Notes: generated by a model not told the origin, from the letters alone. A DNA stretch of 64,000 nucleotides from Mytilinidion resinicola (GCF_010093595.1 NW_022985458.1:62001-126000); one strand, 5' to 3'. Counted from the first letter of the stretch, positions 31,698-43,274 are shown. A program made the numbers and translations.

Positions 31698-32793
31698 ATG
31701 AAGGAAGAGAAGGGTAAAGAGAAGGCGACCACGGAGAGCACCGTGGAGAGCGAGACCGAGCTAGAGCCTGCAGTCTCTGCAGCCACGGAGAGCACCATGG
31801 AGGACGTCGAGCGCTTCAGCACGACTACCCCATCTATGCCGACACTCGACTTCTTTCGCGACGGCGACAAAATTCTCAAGCGCTTCTCTCTGATCCCGAA
31901 GCTCGAAGGCCGTGGTGGTATGATCGTCCTCGTTCATTCTTATCTATGGGCTAATCATCGCTAACAAACTGGGATTAGTGGACAGCGCGGGACCACAGCA
32001 GCAGAGCTGCACGCCAAAGTTTCAGATGACGCTCCTCAATGGTCTGGCGGAGATACTCTCCTACTACTATCTCCCCGCCAAGAAGTTTGGCCCAAAGGAT
32101 CGCCACATCCTCTTGACGATCTCAGTCTCCACCATCCGCCAAACCAAGCGCCTCAAGAACTGCGATACAATCTGGGTTAACCCCGCTCACCAGAAGGTTT
32201 TCTGCGACGCCGCCATGCCAATCTACTACAAACTCTGTAAGATGGCCTTAGCATGGAGCCGGTCTTCACATCCCTACCCACCCCAGGATATGCTCAAGCA
32301 AAAGACGTGGGCACAATATTTCGCACCCAAGGAGCCTCGCTCGCAGTCTATTCCCTATGTACAAACCCTCCCAAAGGGAGCCATTGCCATTCGAGACCAA
32401 TGGTTGGCGACCCTCGACGTGGTGATGCGGAAGTCAACAGATATCAAGGACGGCGATTCCGAGAGCACCCGTGAATGGAAGGAAAAGCGTCGCAATGAGT
32501 ACTACGATCATCTCCCAGATTTCAACGGAGGATATGAGGGAACTTCGCTTCAAGGAACGAAAGTGAAGGAAGTGGAGTCAATCGATGACGTTGAGAGCAA
32601 GGGTAGTAGTAGCGTTGGGTCACTGTATCACCTGAACAAGTTGGCCAACAAGTACAACCCGGGCCTCGAAGACTTGAACATGGGACCAGAAGAGGGATAT
32701 GAAGACAGGGCCATTGACATGGTCATCTGGCCGAAAGCGGCGGTCTCCGGTGATGACGATCTGGGTGGATTCAAGATGGGTGAAGCTGAGTAA
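31698..32793 (+). CDS. two-exon hypothetical protein
   Basis: Exons 31698..31917 and 31979..32793 give 344 residues; the 61-nt intron has donor GTATGA, branch CGCTAAC and acceptor TTAG. Exon 1 is Lys/Glu/Thr-rich and disordered; exon 2 has a compact part (FQMTLLNGLAEILSYYYLP, then KDRHILLTISVSTIRQTKRL) and an acidic C-terminal end. An upstream in-frame ATG (31620) is followed directly by TAG, so either the gene starts at 31698 or the original start was lost to a nonsense change. No family recognised. Confidence 0.55.
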
Positions 32794-33495
32794 GTGCATA
32801 TCAAACACTCAGTAGCGAGCGTTTGCCAAAGCAGACTGGAATTCAGGGAGCCTCCGGAGGGAAGCAAGGATTAATTTCTTACCTCCAATAATGAAGAGTT
32901 TTGAGGTCTCTCATGTCTTTGCTTTGCCGTGACCTTAGATATTTGGCACTTTAGCATGATGACTGATGGAACGCCTGTGAATCTGCCTAGGGACTCGAAT
33001 ACTCTGATTACCCGTAGGCAATGGTATGGATATGAGCCGCACCTGGGGGGGAGCAGAAACGGAAACAGTTCGGTGTTGAAGTTTAAGGAAGCGTGAATTA
33101 GGAGATTGTCGCTTTTGCATAGCACTAGGTCATGAGTCTCGACATACTTGATATACCCCTACACGGGTTGCAGTCTTGATCGCTCGATACCACCGTGAGG
33201 AGTAGCCCCACTAGCAGGTGTTCAGCCCGTCAAGAGGTAGCCTGCGGTCCACTGCATCGACATTTAGATCGTATTTTGAATTTGAAAAGCTATAAGTGCA
33301 CCTCAGGTAGTGGAAAGAAAGAGTGCCCAAACTCAAGTCGCAAGAGTGTAAGTAGAACATTGATATAGACGACGAAAATGAAAAGTTTTGCGAGGAAATG
33401 ACGGGATGCTAGATACCCCTGGGGGTAGCAGAGACGGAGAGAGCTGGATGTCAAAGTTTGGAAGATGTGAATTGGGTGATGTACGTAGGAGCATT
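32794..33495. other. no gene seen
   Basis: Short frames only; downstream flank of two gene regions that converge here. Confidence 0.35.
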
Positions 33496-34433
33496 CTAAC
33501 TGGCTGCCACCCTCACACTGCCTTTACAGCCATCTGCTGTATATTGACCGAGTTCGGCATCGAAAACCTGCAATGACATGTTAGAACCTGACAAGACACT
33601 CTTAGACAAAGGAGCCAGTCACCTTTCCGTGTCCCAGTGTAAGTTGCGTGAATCCCTCTGGACATTGAGGGGGCGCTTGACAATCCGTCCAAAGGTGGCA
33701 AGCGCTATGTTATTCGCTTTCTGCATCGTAGCAAGCTTCTTCTTTGCAAAACCGAGGTTAGAATCGACATTGTCGCCAATGTCACGAAGCTGTTGGAGTT
33801 GGGTGCTGGTGAGCGATTTCAATGTGGAAGAATCGTCGAGATCCAATGCCCAGACCATTGTTCTGCCAAGGCAATGCTTGTTTGCAAAGTCTTTCTTCAA
33901 CTGAAGCGTCTCTTCGTCGTCATATAAGACCCTATGTTATCAGTAGGTGTTTGTGACAGGGCGGGTGAAAGTGAAACTTATCATTGATTGTTGTTCCAGA
34001 CAATGTACTTCACCCCAGCTTGCGTGTCGAGAATCGGCTTTAGCGATTTTGCTGTGATGATTCGCTGGATCTCGGCATTGGATAAACTCTTATATGCCGA
34101 CAGCGCCGTGTTGATATCCCTCTCTATTAGCTCCAACTCAATAGACAGTAGCATATCCTCAATGTTCGCCCCTCGACGCGACCTGTCCGCGTCAAGCATA
34201 GACGGCCTAACGGCAAGCGATAGGAGTTTTTGGACACCAGGTCGCAAGTCGCACGGTGGTGCAACCGTTCACCGGCCTCGGTGGCGGAGCCAGTGACAGT
34301 CGGGTGCCCTCCCGCACCGCCGGCGCCAGGGACAAAGTCTCGTGCGATGAGCGCGTGGTAGGCAGATTGCCCGCCGAGCAGCGGCGCGGGCCATAGAAGC
34401 GCATCAATCGCCCGACAGTCCACTTGGACAAAG
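33496..34433 (-). pseudogene. 3' part of a GH18 chitinase gene, broken
   Basis: Minus-strand coding blocks read LDTQAGVKYIVWNNNQ, then YDDEETLQLKKDFANKHCLG and MVWALDLDD, the end of the glycoside hydrolase 18 barrel in fungal secreted chitinases (cleavage of beta-1,4-GlcNAc polymers). Next come a WTDC..PP.CP.G motif and, after an intron with branch TTCTAAC, VFDAELGQYTADGC. Defects: the intron within NNNQW has ATAAGT instead of a GTAAGT donor (about 33994), a 1-nt loss lies before the WTDC block (about 33687), and the catalytic DxxDxDxE segment is absent because the 5' part is missing. The break at 34434 is an LTR-like element. Confidence 0.7.
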
Positions 34434-34621
34434 ACTCAGGTTGGAATTGATGTGAACTCTGTTGTATTGTAGATGCCGTAAAGGCGGACTATATAGAGGA
34501 ACGAGATGAACTATCCCTTAGGGCGCTCCCTTGGTCCTTCCTTTGACAGCAAGGAAGCACCGAGTAAGGGATACCCAGTGAACCGCATGAGTTGCTGATC
34601 TTAGGTTGCTGCAACCCGAGT
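34434..34621 (-). mobile_element. solo LTR-like element, subfamily A, 188 bp, no matching target duplication
   Basis: Tips ACTCAGGTTG and CAACCCGAGT. The middle is shortened relative to other subfamily A copies. Left 5 bp are CAAAG, right 5 bp are GAGAT, so there is no duplication. It separates the chitinase relic from the Azf1-like gene remnant. Confidence 0.8.
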
Positions 34622-35929
34622 GAGATACTGCAAAAGATCTTTTTCTTGAGTAGTCATGGACTCAGGTTATAATTGACGGGAACTCTGCTTGTATTGTCGT
34701 GGCCGTACGGGCCGAATATATACTAATAGGAAATGGCCCACCCCCTAGGTCTATCAGCTCAGCTGAATAGAGGCCAGCTGAAAGGAACGGACCCAGCTGA
34801 GAGGACTCTGGTGTAGCTGAACAAAGGACCTCGCCACGCTGTCCGTAGGTGACCGTGAACCGTATGAGTTGTTGATCCTAGGTTGTAGCTGTTACAACCC
34901 GAGTCATGGGGTCGCCCTCCTGGGTAGACGTAAACTTCTGAGTTGGACGAAGGAGAGTTGCTGTATGAAACTTCTTTTGGTGCGACTATATTGTTAGTAA
35001 TTGAAGCCTATAGGGAAATGGAATCCATACCTAGAGATTTGGCAGCTGGGTATATTGCCTATCGCAGTTATCAAATCTGCACGTGTATGGTTTGATCTGT
35101 AGGTGCACGATCTTGTGTGACTGAACGTTGCTACGTTGTGCAAAAGTCTTACCGCAAATGTCGCAATCATACGGTCGTTCCCCAGTATGTATTCGCTCAT
35201 GAGTCTATAAAGCATTAGTGAAGAACATAGTTATCAGGTAGACTGACCTTGAGGTTCCCCAGTTGAGAACATCGATGGCCGCAAGAAGGCTCCTTGCACA
35301 GCTAAATGTCATTATTAGTCACCTTTTTCTTTTGGCATAGACATGGCAAGACTCACAAATGGTTTGACTCCATTGTGACCACGAGTATGGATTTCGAGGT
35401 GGGACTTTCGGGAAAAGATCTTGTAGCAGTCTGACATACTGCACTGGTATATTCCTTTCGACCTTTGCCTCGGTTTTTGTTTCTCGATGTCACTGCTGGG
35501 CTTTGCAAGCTGGTGAGCAACTGGCGATGCAACGAGCGGTTGGTTCGGGGGCAGTACCTTGCTGGGATCCCGCTGTCGTTGGGCTGGTTTTGGCTTGGCC
35601 TGGATGACCTTTATTAGGACGTCATTGTCGACTGGGAAATTGACACTGCTGCAGTTGTCGGCGGAACTGGCATCGTTGAGGCCTAGGTGTGTCGGGGAGG
35701 TCGCCTCGGGCTTGACTGGTGGAGTCCTGGTACCGGAGTATGCAACAGTGTGGACCATTGGGTAGTCCATCATGTTGTATGGGTTCACCGAGGGGTTAAA
35801 CGTAAATCCTCCAGGCTGGTAGGGTACAGAAGTGGTGTGGCTCAGAGGCATAGTCTGGGTCGGCCGAATAGCTTTCGAGGATGGGGTGTTCGTCACTGTC
35901 CTCCTGGAAGTGTCGTAGGAAGGCAACAT
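34622..35929 (-). pseudogene. Azf1-like C2H2 transcription factor gene, broken
   Basis: Exons 35357..35929, 35248..35301 and 35031..35204 give 266 residues; introns of 55 and 43 nt have GTGAGT and GTCAGT donors. The first 150 residues are Pro/Ser/Thr-rich. Then follow four C2H2 fingers, linked by TGERPYDCDICGKTF and LQIKPYTC, the arrangement of Azf1-type fungal regulators. The frame stops at TAG (35031..35033) where the family has NLK just before a splice donor. A further exon from 34985 (SHQKKFHTATL, then EGDPMTTQEKDLLQYL) is readable only if an LTR-like element is removed, and is cut off at 34622. The nonsense codon, the insertion and the lost 3' end mark a dead gene. Confidence 0.8.
34660..34904 (-). 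mobile_element. solo LTR-like element, subfamily B, 245 bp
   Basis: Opposite orientation to the 29.1-kb copy and identical in length. Tips ACTCAGGTTA and CAACCCGAGT; perfect 5-bp duplication CATGG (34655..34659, 34905..34909). Removing the element and one copy of CATGG restores a continuous zinc-finger gene frame, so the insertion is inside an exon. Confidence 0.9.
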
Positions 35930-36518
35930 GCTCGTGGTCGTGGTGGTTATATGGACAGATTGGTCGGGTCGTCGCTAGATTCTAGCGTGAGACGCAAGGG
36001 CGGTGGTTCAATATGTAGACATGGCAGACTATATGTCGGCCGGCGGGATCCCGCAGCAGATCGAGCACACCCAGAACATGCCAACAATCAGCGTACACCG
36101 GATGGGGCCGAATACAGAGTCAAGGAAGAACCCAGTAAAAGCGAGATGATGCGCGCGCCGACAAGAGCCACACCGCTGGGATTTCTTATCCAGCGATGAT
36201 GATCCATTGGCATACTACTTTTGGTTCGTTCACGCATGGCCGAGGGCGTTCCTCTCTCTCAGGTCGGGCCCTCGATCCAACTACCCAGCCCGTGCCGTGT
36301 TGCCCCTATGTCTCGATGGCGTATTGGTCCGTGATCTCGCCCTAACCGACCAAATCCTGAAAAGCCTTTTTCTCCTAGTCCGCGTGTGGATGGCGAAAGG
36401 CCCAGAATTGAAGCTATATATACCAGAAACATGGCAAGTCATGACGCTTCCTATTATATACTCGTGTCCGCTACTCAGATCACGATTTCGAAAGTTGAGA
36501 CCCAGTCCTTTATAAGCC
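35930..36518. other. promoter region between divergent genes, no other gene seen
   Basis: Upstream of both the Azf1-like gene and the Cys-rich gene. A TTTATAAG box lies 10 bp before the next ATG. Confidence 0.35.
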
Positions 36519-36898
36519 ATGGCTTCACCATCGGACCAAAGTAAGCGAACTTAAATAGAAGCTGATCGTCTTCGTTTGCTAATACAATAGGCCAAACGAG
36601 AACAAAAACACTCCAAGTTCCGCCAGAGCTACGCAAACGGAAGAGCGAAGAGGATATTAGTCCACACGACCGAGCACAAGAAAAGGCAACTGAGAAGAGT
36701 ATTCTCAATGAGATTCTGACGATGCGGACTCCAAATAGAACCGGAAATCTCGTGAAGAGGGCCCCAAAAATGAGGAAAAGGCGGTTGAACGGAGAGCACT
36801 ACTGCTGTTCGTGTGATGGCATGCACAATGCATGGGACTATGGTTTATATTCAGTTTGCTGTATATGCGAGCATGTTCGCTGCCCAGTCTGTATCTAG
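36519..36898 (+). CDS. small Cys-rich protein with paired CxxC motifs
   Basis: Exon 1 36519..36540 and exon 2 36591..36898 join in frame (22 + 308 nt) across a 50-nt intron with donor GTAAGC, branch TGCTAATAC and acceptor ATAG, giving 109 residues. The N-terminal 70 are basic and low complexity. The last 32 carry CCSCDGMHN, then CCICEHVRCPVC, a zinc-ribbon-like arrangement of about eight Cys. No signal peptide; likely nuclear or cytosolic. Similar small fungal proteins exist, but their function is unknown. Confidence 0.6.
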
Positions 36899-37568
36899 GG
36901 GACTTGAGCTGGATTTACAGAGTGGATACGATCACATTCATCCGGAATATGGAATGTGCCGTTGGTATAATCTTTTCAGTCGTCTATAAATCTTGATGGA
37001 GTTGAAGAATGACGAGTAGGTGTTCGGAATGCGCGTCTAATATGGGAGCCTTATCAACTGCAACATAGAGATCCAGCAGTGGTTCAGCACAATGATAACC
37101 AGTGATGACCCTCTGGCCGACCCGCTCATGCACTCAACCAAGTGCCAATCTGGTGGGACGGCAGAGCGGGTAGAGCAATTGGTTGGCCGTGCAAATGTTG
37201 TTGGGCTGACTCCATTCCGAAAGAGAGTCGTTGGAGACGGATTGCGCGAGGTTCACGGCGGCCGGTTTGGGGTAGACTCTTCAGTGGGGAGGGCGTGCGA
37301 TCTAAAGGTCAGCAATTGATGTCGGTGCGGAAAAAGTACGCTCATAGTGGCCACTGCACCGCTTCTACATTTCCTACTTTGAAGTGTTACAAGAGGTGAT
37401 TTATTCATAGGAATTCCTATCATCATTACCAAAAACATATAGATAAGAAAAATTGAGTATTAAAAAGAGCGTCTACCATACTTGGGCGCTCACCTCCTTG
37501 TGATTTTGATCTCGCAGCGCCTTCCAAAAACCATCCCACGGTCATCTCATTCAAGGACAAAAGCCAAT
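36899..37568. other. no gene seen
   Basis: Intergenic between convergent genes. Short frames at 37092..37399 are unrecognised. Confidence 0.35.
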
Positions 37569-38481
37569 TCACCAAGCCCTTTGCTGCTCTTGCAGCCCTC
37601 TATATATCTCCGACTTTCGGTATATTGGTCGAGTATACTTCTTCCGCTTCGTTTCCAAAATTGCTTCAAACCAGTCCTGTACTTTTTTAGCAGCTGCCCC
37701 AGTCTTTAAAGTCTATGCACCTACCGTTGACATCATAGCGTAAAAAATCTCGTCGTCCCTTTTTTCTGATGGGCATTGCAAAGTAGAGATGTACGCATAC
37801 GCAGACACGCCTTTCTGGAGATTATCAAGCTCGGGAAATGTTTCATTGACCATGCTGTCAAGTGGCAGACGAGGATGAGCCGGAGGCGTGGAGCTCGAGT
37901 CGTGAAGGGAACGCGGCCTAAGCGCACGTTTGAAAGCAATTTCCAATACTTTCAAGGCATAGGAGTCAAGCGAGTTCTTGAGCTTGATGCTATCCTTCGC
38001 GTGATAAGCAACAACCTAGATGCGAAAAATTAGTTGTGTAGAGTAAAGTTGCATTTCCACTTACGCTTTCTATTTCCATACGTGTCCCATCTTCTTCAGA
38101 CCATCCTGTAGCTCGCAGCTCGTCCCAAAAGCTCGTCCAAAAGGTATCCCAATAGTTGTCCTTGGGATCCATGTGAAAATGCGTTTCAGACGCTCGAGCG
38201 CAAGCCCGGTAAAGGAGTGTACAGGTGCGCTCGCTTTCGGGAAGGTATTGGAGCTCATTGCTGTGATGGTTTCGTACAGAAGCTTGAGCATTGGTGGAGG
38301 GGATGGGAGGACGTTGGATGAAGGAAGAGTCATCCGATGAGAAACACCAATATTGACGAGCGCCGAGAGAGGAGACAAAGTTACCCATACCAACTGCAGG
38401 GAAGTGTAAGGCAAAAAGCGGTGAAGAGACACAGGAGGCAATGAAAGCTGCAGCTGCAAGGTAACGAGCAGAAACGTGCAT
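37569..38481 (-). CDS. secreted hypothetical protein (three exons)
   Basis: Exons 38065..38481, 37725..38015 and 37569..37676 join in frame (139, 97 and 36 codons) with introns of 49 and 48 nt (donors GTAAGT and GTAGGT; acceptors ATCTAG and TACAG), giving 271 residues. The N-terminus MHVSARYLAAAAFIASCVSS is a typical signal peptide. Four Cys follow (WCFSS, ERTCTLL, RACARA, TLQCPS). No catalytic motif seen. It could be a secreted accessory or effector-like protein, but that is speculation. The last exon rests on frame agreement only; without it the frame ends at MSTVGA (37713). Confidence 0.6.
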
Positions 38482-38958
38482 CCTCAGCCTAGCCAGGCGT
38501 AACCAGCTCTATATCACCATGTCGGTCCTCTCCGTGCCGCACTTCAGATACCCTGAATATATTGCATCCAAGTCCTGGGTCTCTGTAGACAACCTACCCG
38601 TTCTGGCATCCGATAATCACTAAGGGGACGGCGCAAATCTGGTGAAGGCTTGCCAAATCTCTACTGAAGCATGGGCGGTATGATATCCGACAATACCGAC
38701 CGCACTACCCGCGCCGCTTGCGCGCCACTTGCGCGTCACTTGTCGATATTCGGAACACGAAAGGAGAGGAGGATGAGGTGCGGGAGGTGCGGGGATCCAT
38801 CGCTGAAGATCTATTGTGGCATTTGATGTGGAGGTGGGTCAGCTCGCCTGCAGGACCCCAAGTCAGAATCTATATTTTCAACGCGCGTTGAAAATCGTCT
38901 GTGCGCCAGTCCTCCCAAGACTGGAGCTCAACGGGGCCCTTCTTCTGCACTACACCAC
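38482..38958. other. promoter region, no gene seen
   Basis: Shared upstream sequence of two divergent genes. Confidence 0.35.
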
Positions 38959-40342
38959 ATGGACTCCCTCATTCACTATTTAGAAACGTCTTCTCCGGAG
39001 GATATCATCAAATCAGATGTAAGATAGCTCTAAATTTGCGGAAACAATCGTCTGACAGAAGTCCAAGGTCTTCTTATCTGCCTTCCGCCACTTCTTCTAT
39101 CGAGCAAGAGGGGAACAGCGTCGCCAGCTTGTGCAATTGCTGTCTCAAGATCAACCTCAGTCTCCACCTCAGTCCGACCTCAAGATTCATTTTGAGTATC
39201 CATCCACGAGTCTACCAACTCCACCAACTCCCTTCAGTCCACCTCACAGTCCACCTCATTCCCAGCCCGCTTCTCCACAGCATGGGACCGAGATCCCAAC
39301 TCCTACCTCTTCATTGTCACCCGAGGAGTACTTCAAATCCAAAAAGTTTGAAGCTTTATCTCCAAAAAGAGTAAACAGCCTAATTAAGGCCGCAAAGAAA
39401 CTGAAAGATGCCGACAAAACCTCAATCGCGGACTTCGATAACCTTTGGTCGAGTAGCGAACAAGTTCCCCAACCTCCAAGCGACAGTGTTTTCTCGCGAG
39501 TCGACAGTATGTTCAACACTTCTCTGAACATTCAGGAACAACATGCCGTTCTAGACTGTGCCAGTCGCTTCATCAGCCTTTTCATACGACACGAGGTGGA
39601 TGTGCTGACCTTGAACGGAAGCTTGAAGTTGCATGCTGCGTTTGATCGGATTGCAAAGGAAACTCAGTGGACATCCAAGCAATTCAAGAGAGCATACTAT
39701 GAAGCGAAGAACTTTGTTAGTATTCTTGAGTTGGATGGTCCTGGTTATCTGCTTCGGATAGGGTCTGACGTAAACTGGCTGTGAGTACAAACCTCAGACC
39801 CAAAAATATTTGGCTAACAGCCCATACATAGCTGGAAGAAGTTCTGCAACAAAGATGTCGAGCACCTCCGTCAATTCCGCGAAGCCCAGTGTACCTTTCC
39901 GAAGGCTGACGACCAGTTCCACGCCGCCTCGCTCTGCATCCAAGGGTTAATTGCACACGGATGGACATCTGCTAATCTTGCGAAGAGTGATAGCAATCTG
40001 ATGCGTTCCCTAGGCCTGTACGTTGACCTTGAACAGCTCTCAGAAGGGAATATAGTACAGAGGGAGGATCCTGGCCCCCGGGGAAAGAGAAGCGCTGACA
40101 TCAATGATGATGGACCGAATAAACGCCAGCGCCGGAATGTTAGCACAGTCGATCTGAACGAGGCACCAACGGGCCAGGTGGAGTCACCAGACCGCGTCTA
40201 CCATGATATTCAGCCTCAACACCAGAGCGCGGTCGGAGACGGAGATGGGAGTCTTTCACAGAACGACAACACCCGGTCGAGACGGGTTGCATGCAGAGTG
40301 TTCCAGCTTGGTTGTTATGTCGGCATCGACGCATCGAAGTAG
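38959..40342 (+). CDS. three-exon hypothetical protein
   Basis: Exons 38959..39018, 39059..39780 and 39832..40342 give 430 residues. Introns are 40 nt (donor GTAAGA, acceptor GACAG) and 51 nt (donor GTGAGT, branch GGCTAACAG, acceptor CATAG). The first 45 residues look helical, then a Pro/Ser-rich linker (SPPHSPPHSQPASPQ) and a helical core (SLSPEEYFKSKKFEALSPKR, LIKAAKKLKDADKT). The C-terminal part has a bipartite-like basic motif (GKRSADINDDGPNKRQRR), suggesting nuclear localisation. I recognise no family. All three exons agree in frame and none is broken. Confidence 0.65.
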
Positions 40343-42347
40343 ACCGTAGGTAAGACTGGCCGGCCAGCTCGAGCTCGGGGTTGTAACCAGCCATTCCACA
40401 AATTTGGCTATCTCTATGGTGGCTGCAGACGGCAGTTGCTTTACTTCCGCCATGGAGCGACACGGATAGGCGTAACTGCATCATTTAGCTAGGTTTACAC
40501 GATGAAGATATGAAACACACCCTCTTTGAATAAACGACCAAAGATTTTCGGCAGGGGCTGTCGAAGACAAGGCGTGGAGCGGCAGCTTGCAGCTCGTCGT
40601 GGTGAGGTCTGATGAGCAAAAATCTTAGTATTAACTTTGGCGGGGTCTTTGGCGGGGTCTTTGGCTCCTCTCCGCACGTGGGGCCCGAACGGAAAAGCTG
40701 CCCAAGGTTCGCGCAAAGTCCCGAAAGCCGCAATGGCACATGATCATGAATGTAAAAGGCTACGAACGCGTTGTCCTCTGTGGGCGAGATTTGCAATTCC
40801 TTCGCTGGTCACCGGTATTTTGTTGGTGCCTGATTGCCCATGCGCGTCATATGAAACTCTGCATCCTGCGGGAGCAGCCGCACTAGCATAGTGGGCGTCG
40901 ACATCAAAGTCGTCATGCAAAGGGCATCCGCCCCATACCGCTTTGTGCTGCAATAGGCCGCTGACACTGTATTCTCCGCAGGTATACTCATGTCGCCCTC
41001 TCCTCTTTCATACCGTTTGATGACCCCGATTCAGACATATGCGCTCCTTGGTCCCTTTGAGACATGCACACGAGCATGTCGAAAGCGCTCTTTACAGCCA
41101 CAAGCAGCGCCAAAAGGATATTTACGACGTCCGCAGGCCCGACAATCACTGAGGCGGTAAGAGAGGCGGAATGAGCATGTTGAAGCGCAAGGGAAAATCA
41201 CGCGAATACGGCTACGTATATATACGGCGTACGCAGCCTAGATAGATGCTCATCCAATACATCACTTACCTCGTTCAATGCATTGTTTCACCTCCATCCT
41301 CGCAAAGGTCACGAGTTGACATTGGCATACTCTCGAGACCAATGCGGCAACTTTGAAGCCCTCATCCTTGACGAGAATACTGCAGAAGTCCTACTGCACT
41401 TTACAGAGAAAAAAGCACAAAGGTTGGAAGTTACACTTGAGGCTTTGTTCAACCATTTGACAACCGAAACCTTTCTCAATCTCAACGCTAAGAGGGAAGA
41501 ACCTGGGAAAGAAGGGCCTCAAAAAGAGGAGGGGTTGATAGACGTTGGGAGTTGAGAAGATAATTTGACAGAGGGAGTGAAAGTTGGGGTGGGGAGCGGT
41601 GGCCATATATTGTGCAACAAGGAGGCTATAATACTTTCTTGCTTGCCCGATTCTACTGTGCTATACACCTCGTTTAATTCCACTCTTCAGAAATATATGT
41701 TGAAGGCACTCAAGTCGAAGCGTCTTGGGGCGGCGATCATGGCCGCCAAGACATTGTGGGCGCAGAACTCTAGTCGGGTGGGCTTCACAGGGGTATGCGG
41801 TATGGCGAAAGGGGGTTGTCGGCAGTGCCTTGGTGTTGACTTTCTTGAGCTGAGGTGACTCTTGGCACAGCCCCGCTCTTCGAAGGCCAAACATCAACAC
41901 CATGCTCCAGTCTACCCATCGCAAACGCCGCTGAACAAAGCGCAGCTGCCTGTCACTCTCCTCGTTTCAACCCTAGCTCCTCGCAATTTTCCCCACGAGT
42001 GCGACACCAAGCTGCCGGCGTCGTCAGGACGGCATGCGCCGCCGTGGAAGCCCGCTACCCGTCCTCCTGCAACTCCAGCACAAGCCGTAGACTCCAAGAG
42101 CCGCCTCACCATGCGCTATTCGACGCCGCGGCGAGTGAGCCCCGTTCCCTGACGCAGCTCGCGAGTTCTGTATGCAATTGAGTTGTCCATCCTTCCGCGC
42201 AAGAAGAATGCTTACCACTTACCCCTGTGTGCAACATGTGCCGCAGTATGACGCTGCTCTCTCTCGTCCCCGCCGCAAGTCGCGGTTGATCCTACATGCA
42301 TGCGCGTCAGCGGCGGCATACTTCTTAAGGTTGCCGGCGACGAGCGC

Positions 42348-42386
<39 letters not shown>
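42348..42386. repeat. (CAT)13 microsatellite
   Basis: Thirteen uninterrupted CAT triplets. They would encode poly-His in one plus frame and poly-Met on the minus strand, but no gene is supported here. Confidence 0.95.
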
Positions 42387-42892
42387 AAACTCGCGCCAAC
42401 CCGTTGCGCCATTCGCACGCGCTCGCCGCCCTTCATCACACCCAATTACGCCCACCCGTCTAGCAAACTTCCCTCACAATCTCTACCGTTAGCTGCCGCC
42501 CGTCTCCTTCCACCTCCGCCGTCGTGTCCTCCACCGGGAGGCAGTCAAAGCATTGCTGCGAGTCTGTCAAGCAAAGGGAACAAATTGGGCGGACAGTCAG
42601 CTCCTGGCTAGCTGCCCTGGTTGCAATGGGGATACCGAGAACACGGAATAGGAGGCATCTACAACTGGCGGATTGGGTGAGGGTGACGATGCGGGCTTGT
42701 GGGGACCTGTGTGAACGGGAGATCTTTCGGCACTCGGGTAAGCTGGATCGTGCAAGCTGGGGAATCCTGTGAGCAAATCAATCGTGCGAACTGGCGGATC
42801 GTGCAAGCTGGCGGATCGTGGGAGCAGTTCAATCGTTGGCCGAGGTCACCCTGGTCGCCATGATAGACCTATTGTAGTACAGGATAGGTTTA

Positions 42893-42913
42893 GGGGGGGG
42901 GGGGGGGGGGGGG
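42893..42913. repeat. poly-G run, about 21 bp
   Basis: Homopolymer of about 21 G. Such runs often mark sequencing or assembly uncertainty. Confidence 0.9.
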
Positions 42914-43274
42914 CATCCAAGGGATCCATCCTCCTTGGAAAAACTTTCATGCCCTGAGCAGCCCCATAATCCCTCTCGGGGTGCTGGCCAGTCACCGGGA
43001 GCATCTTGACTAGGTTAGCGTGAGCAGCAATAAATAGATCAAGTAAGGCAAGTCCTGGAATTCGCAAATGACAAACTGGCGTCGCGTGAGGATCAGTTAC
43101 CTCTCCTCCAGCTCCTTCTCGACGCTTCTACTCTTGCCGCCTCCACACTAGCTCTCCCCAACGGCCATCCTCATCCTCAATGCGGGGGGTGAGTCACGTA
43201 ATCATCATTAATATCCGTATCCAGCATGGTGTCTTGAGATGTAGTCCATAGCTTTTCATTGAAGGGTTTGAAAT

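Larger units (their letters stand above)
40343..43274. other. long stretch without a supported gene
   Basis: Nearly 3 kb. The frame 41283..41555 (90 codons, no ATG in frame) has protein-like composition (AYSRDQCGNFEALILDEN) and may be an exon of an unknown gene. Open frames at 41855..42181 and 42172..42492 are GC-driven. Two simple-sequence tracts are listed separately. Confidence 0.3.

Noticed and set aside
42219..42492. Poly-Met and poly-His frames across the CAT microsatellite
   Set aside because: Simple-sequence translation with no supporting gene structure.
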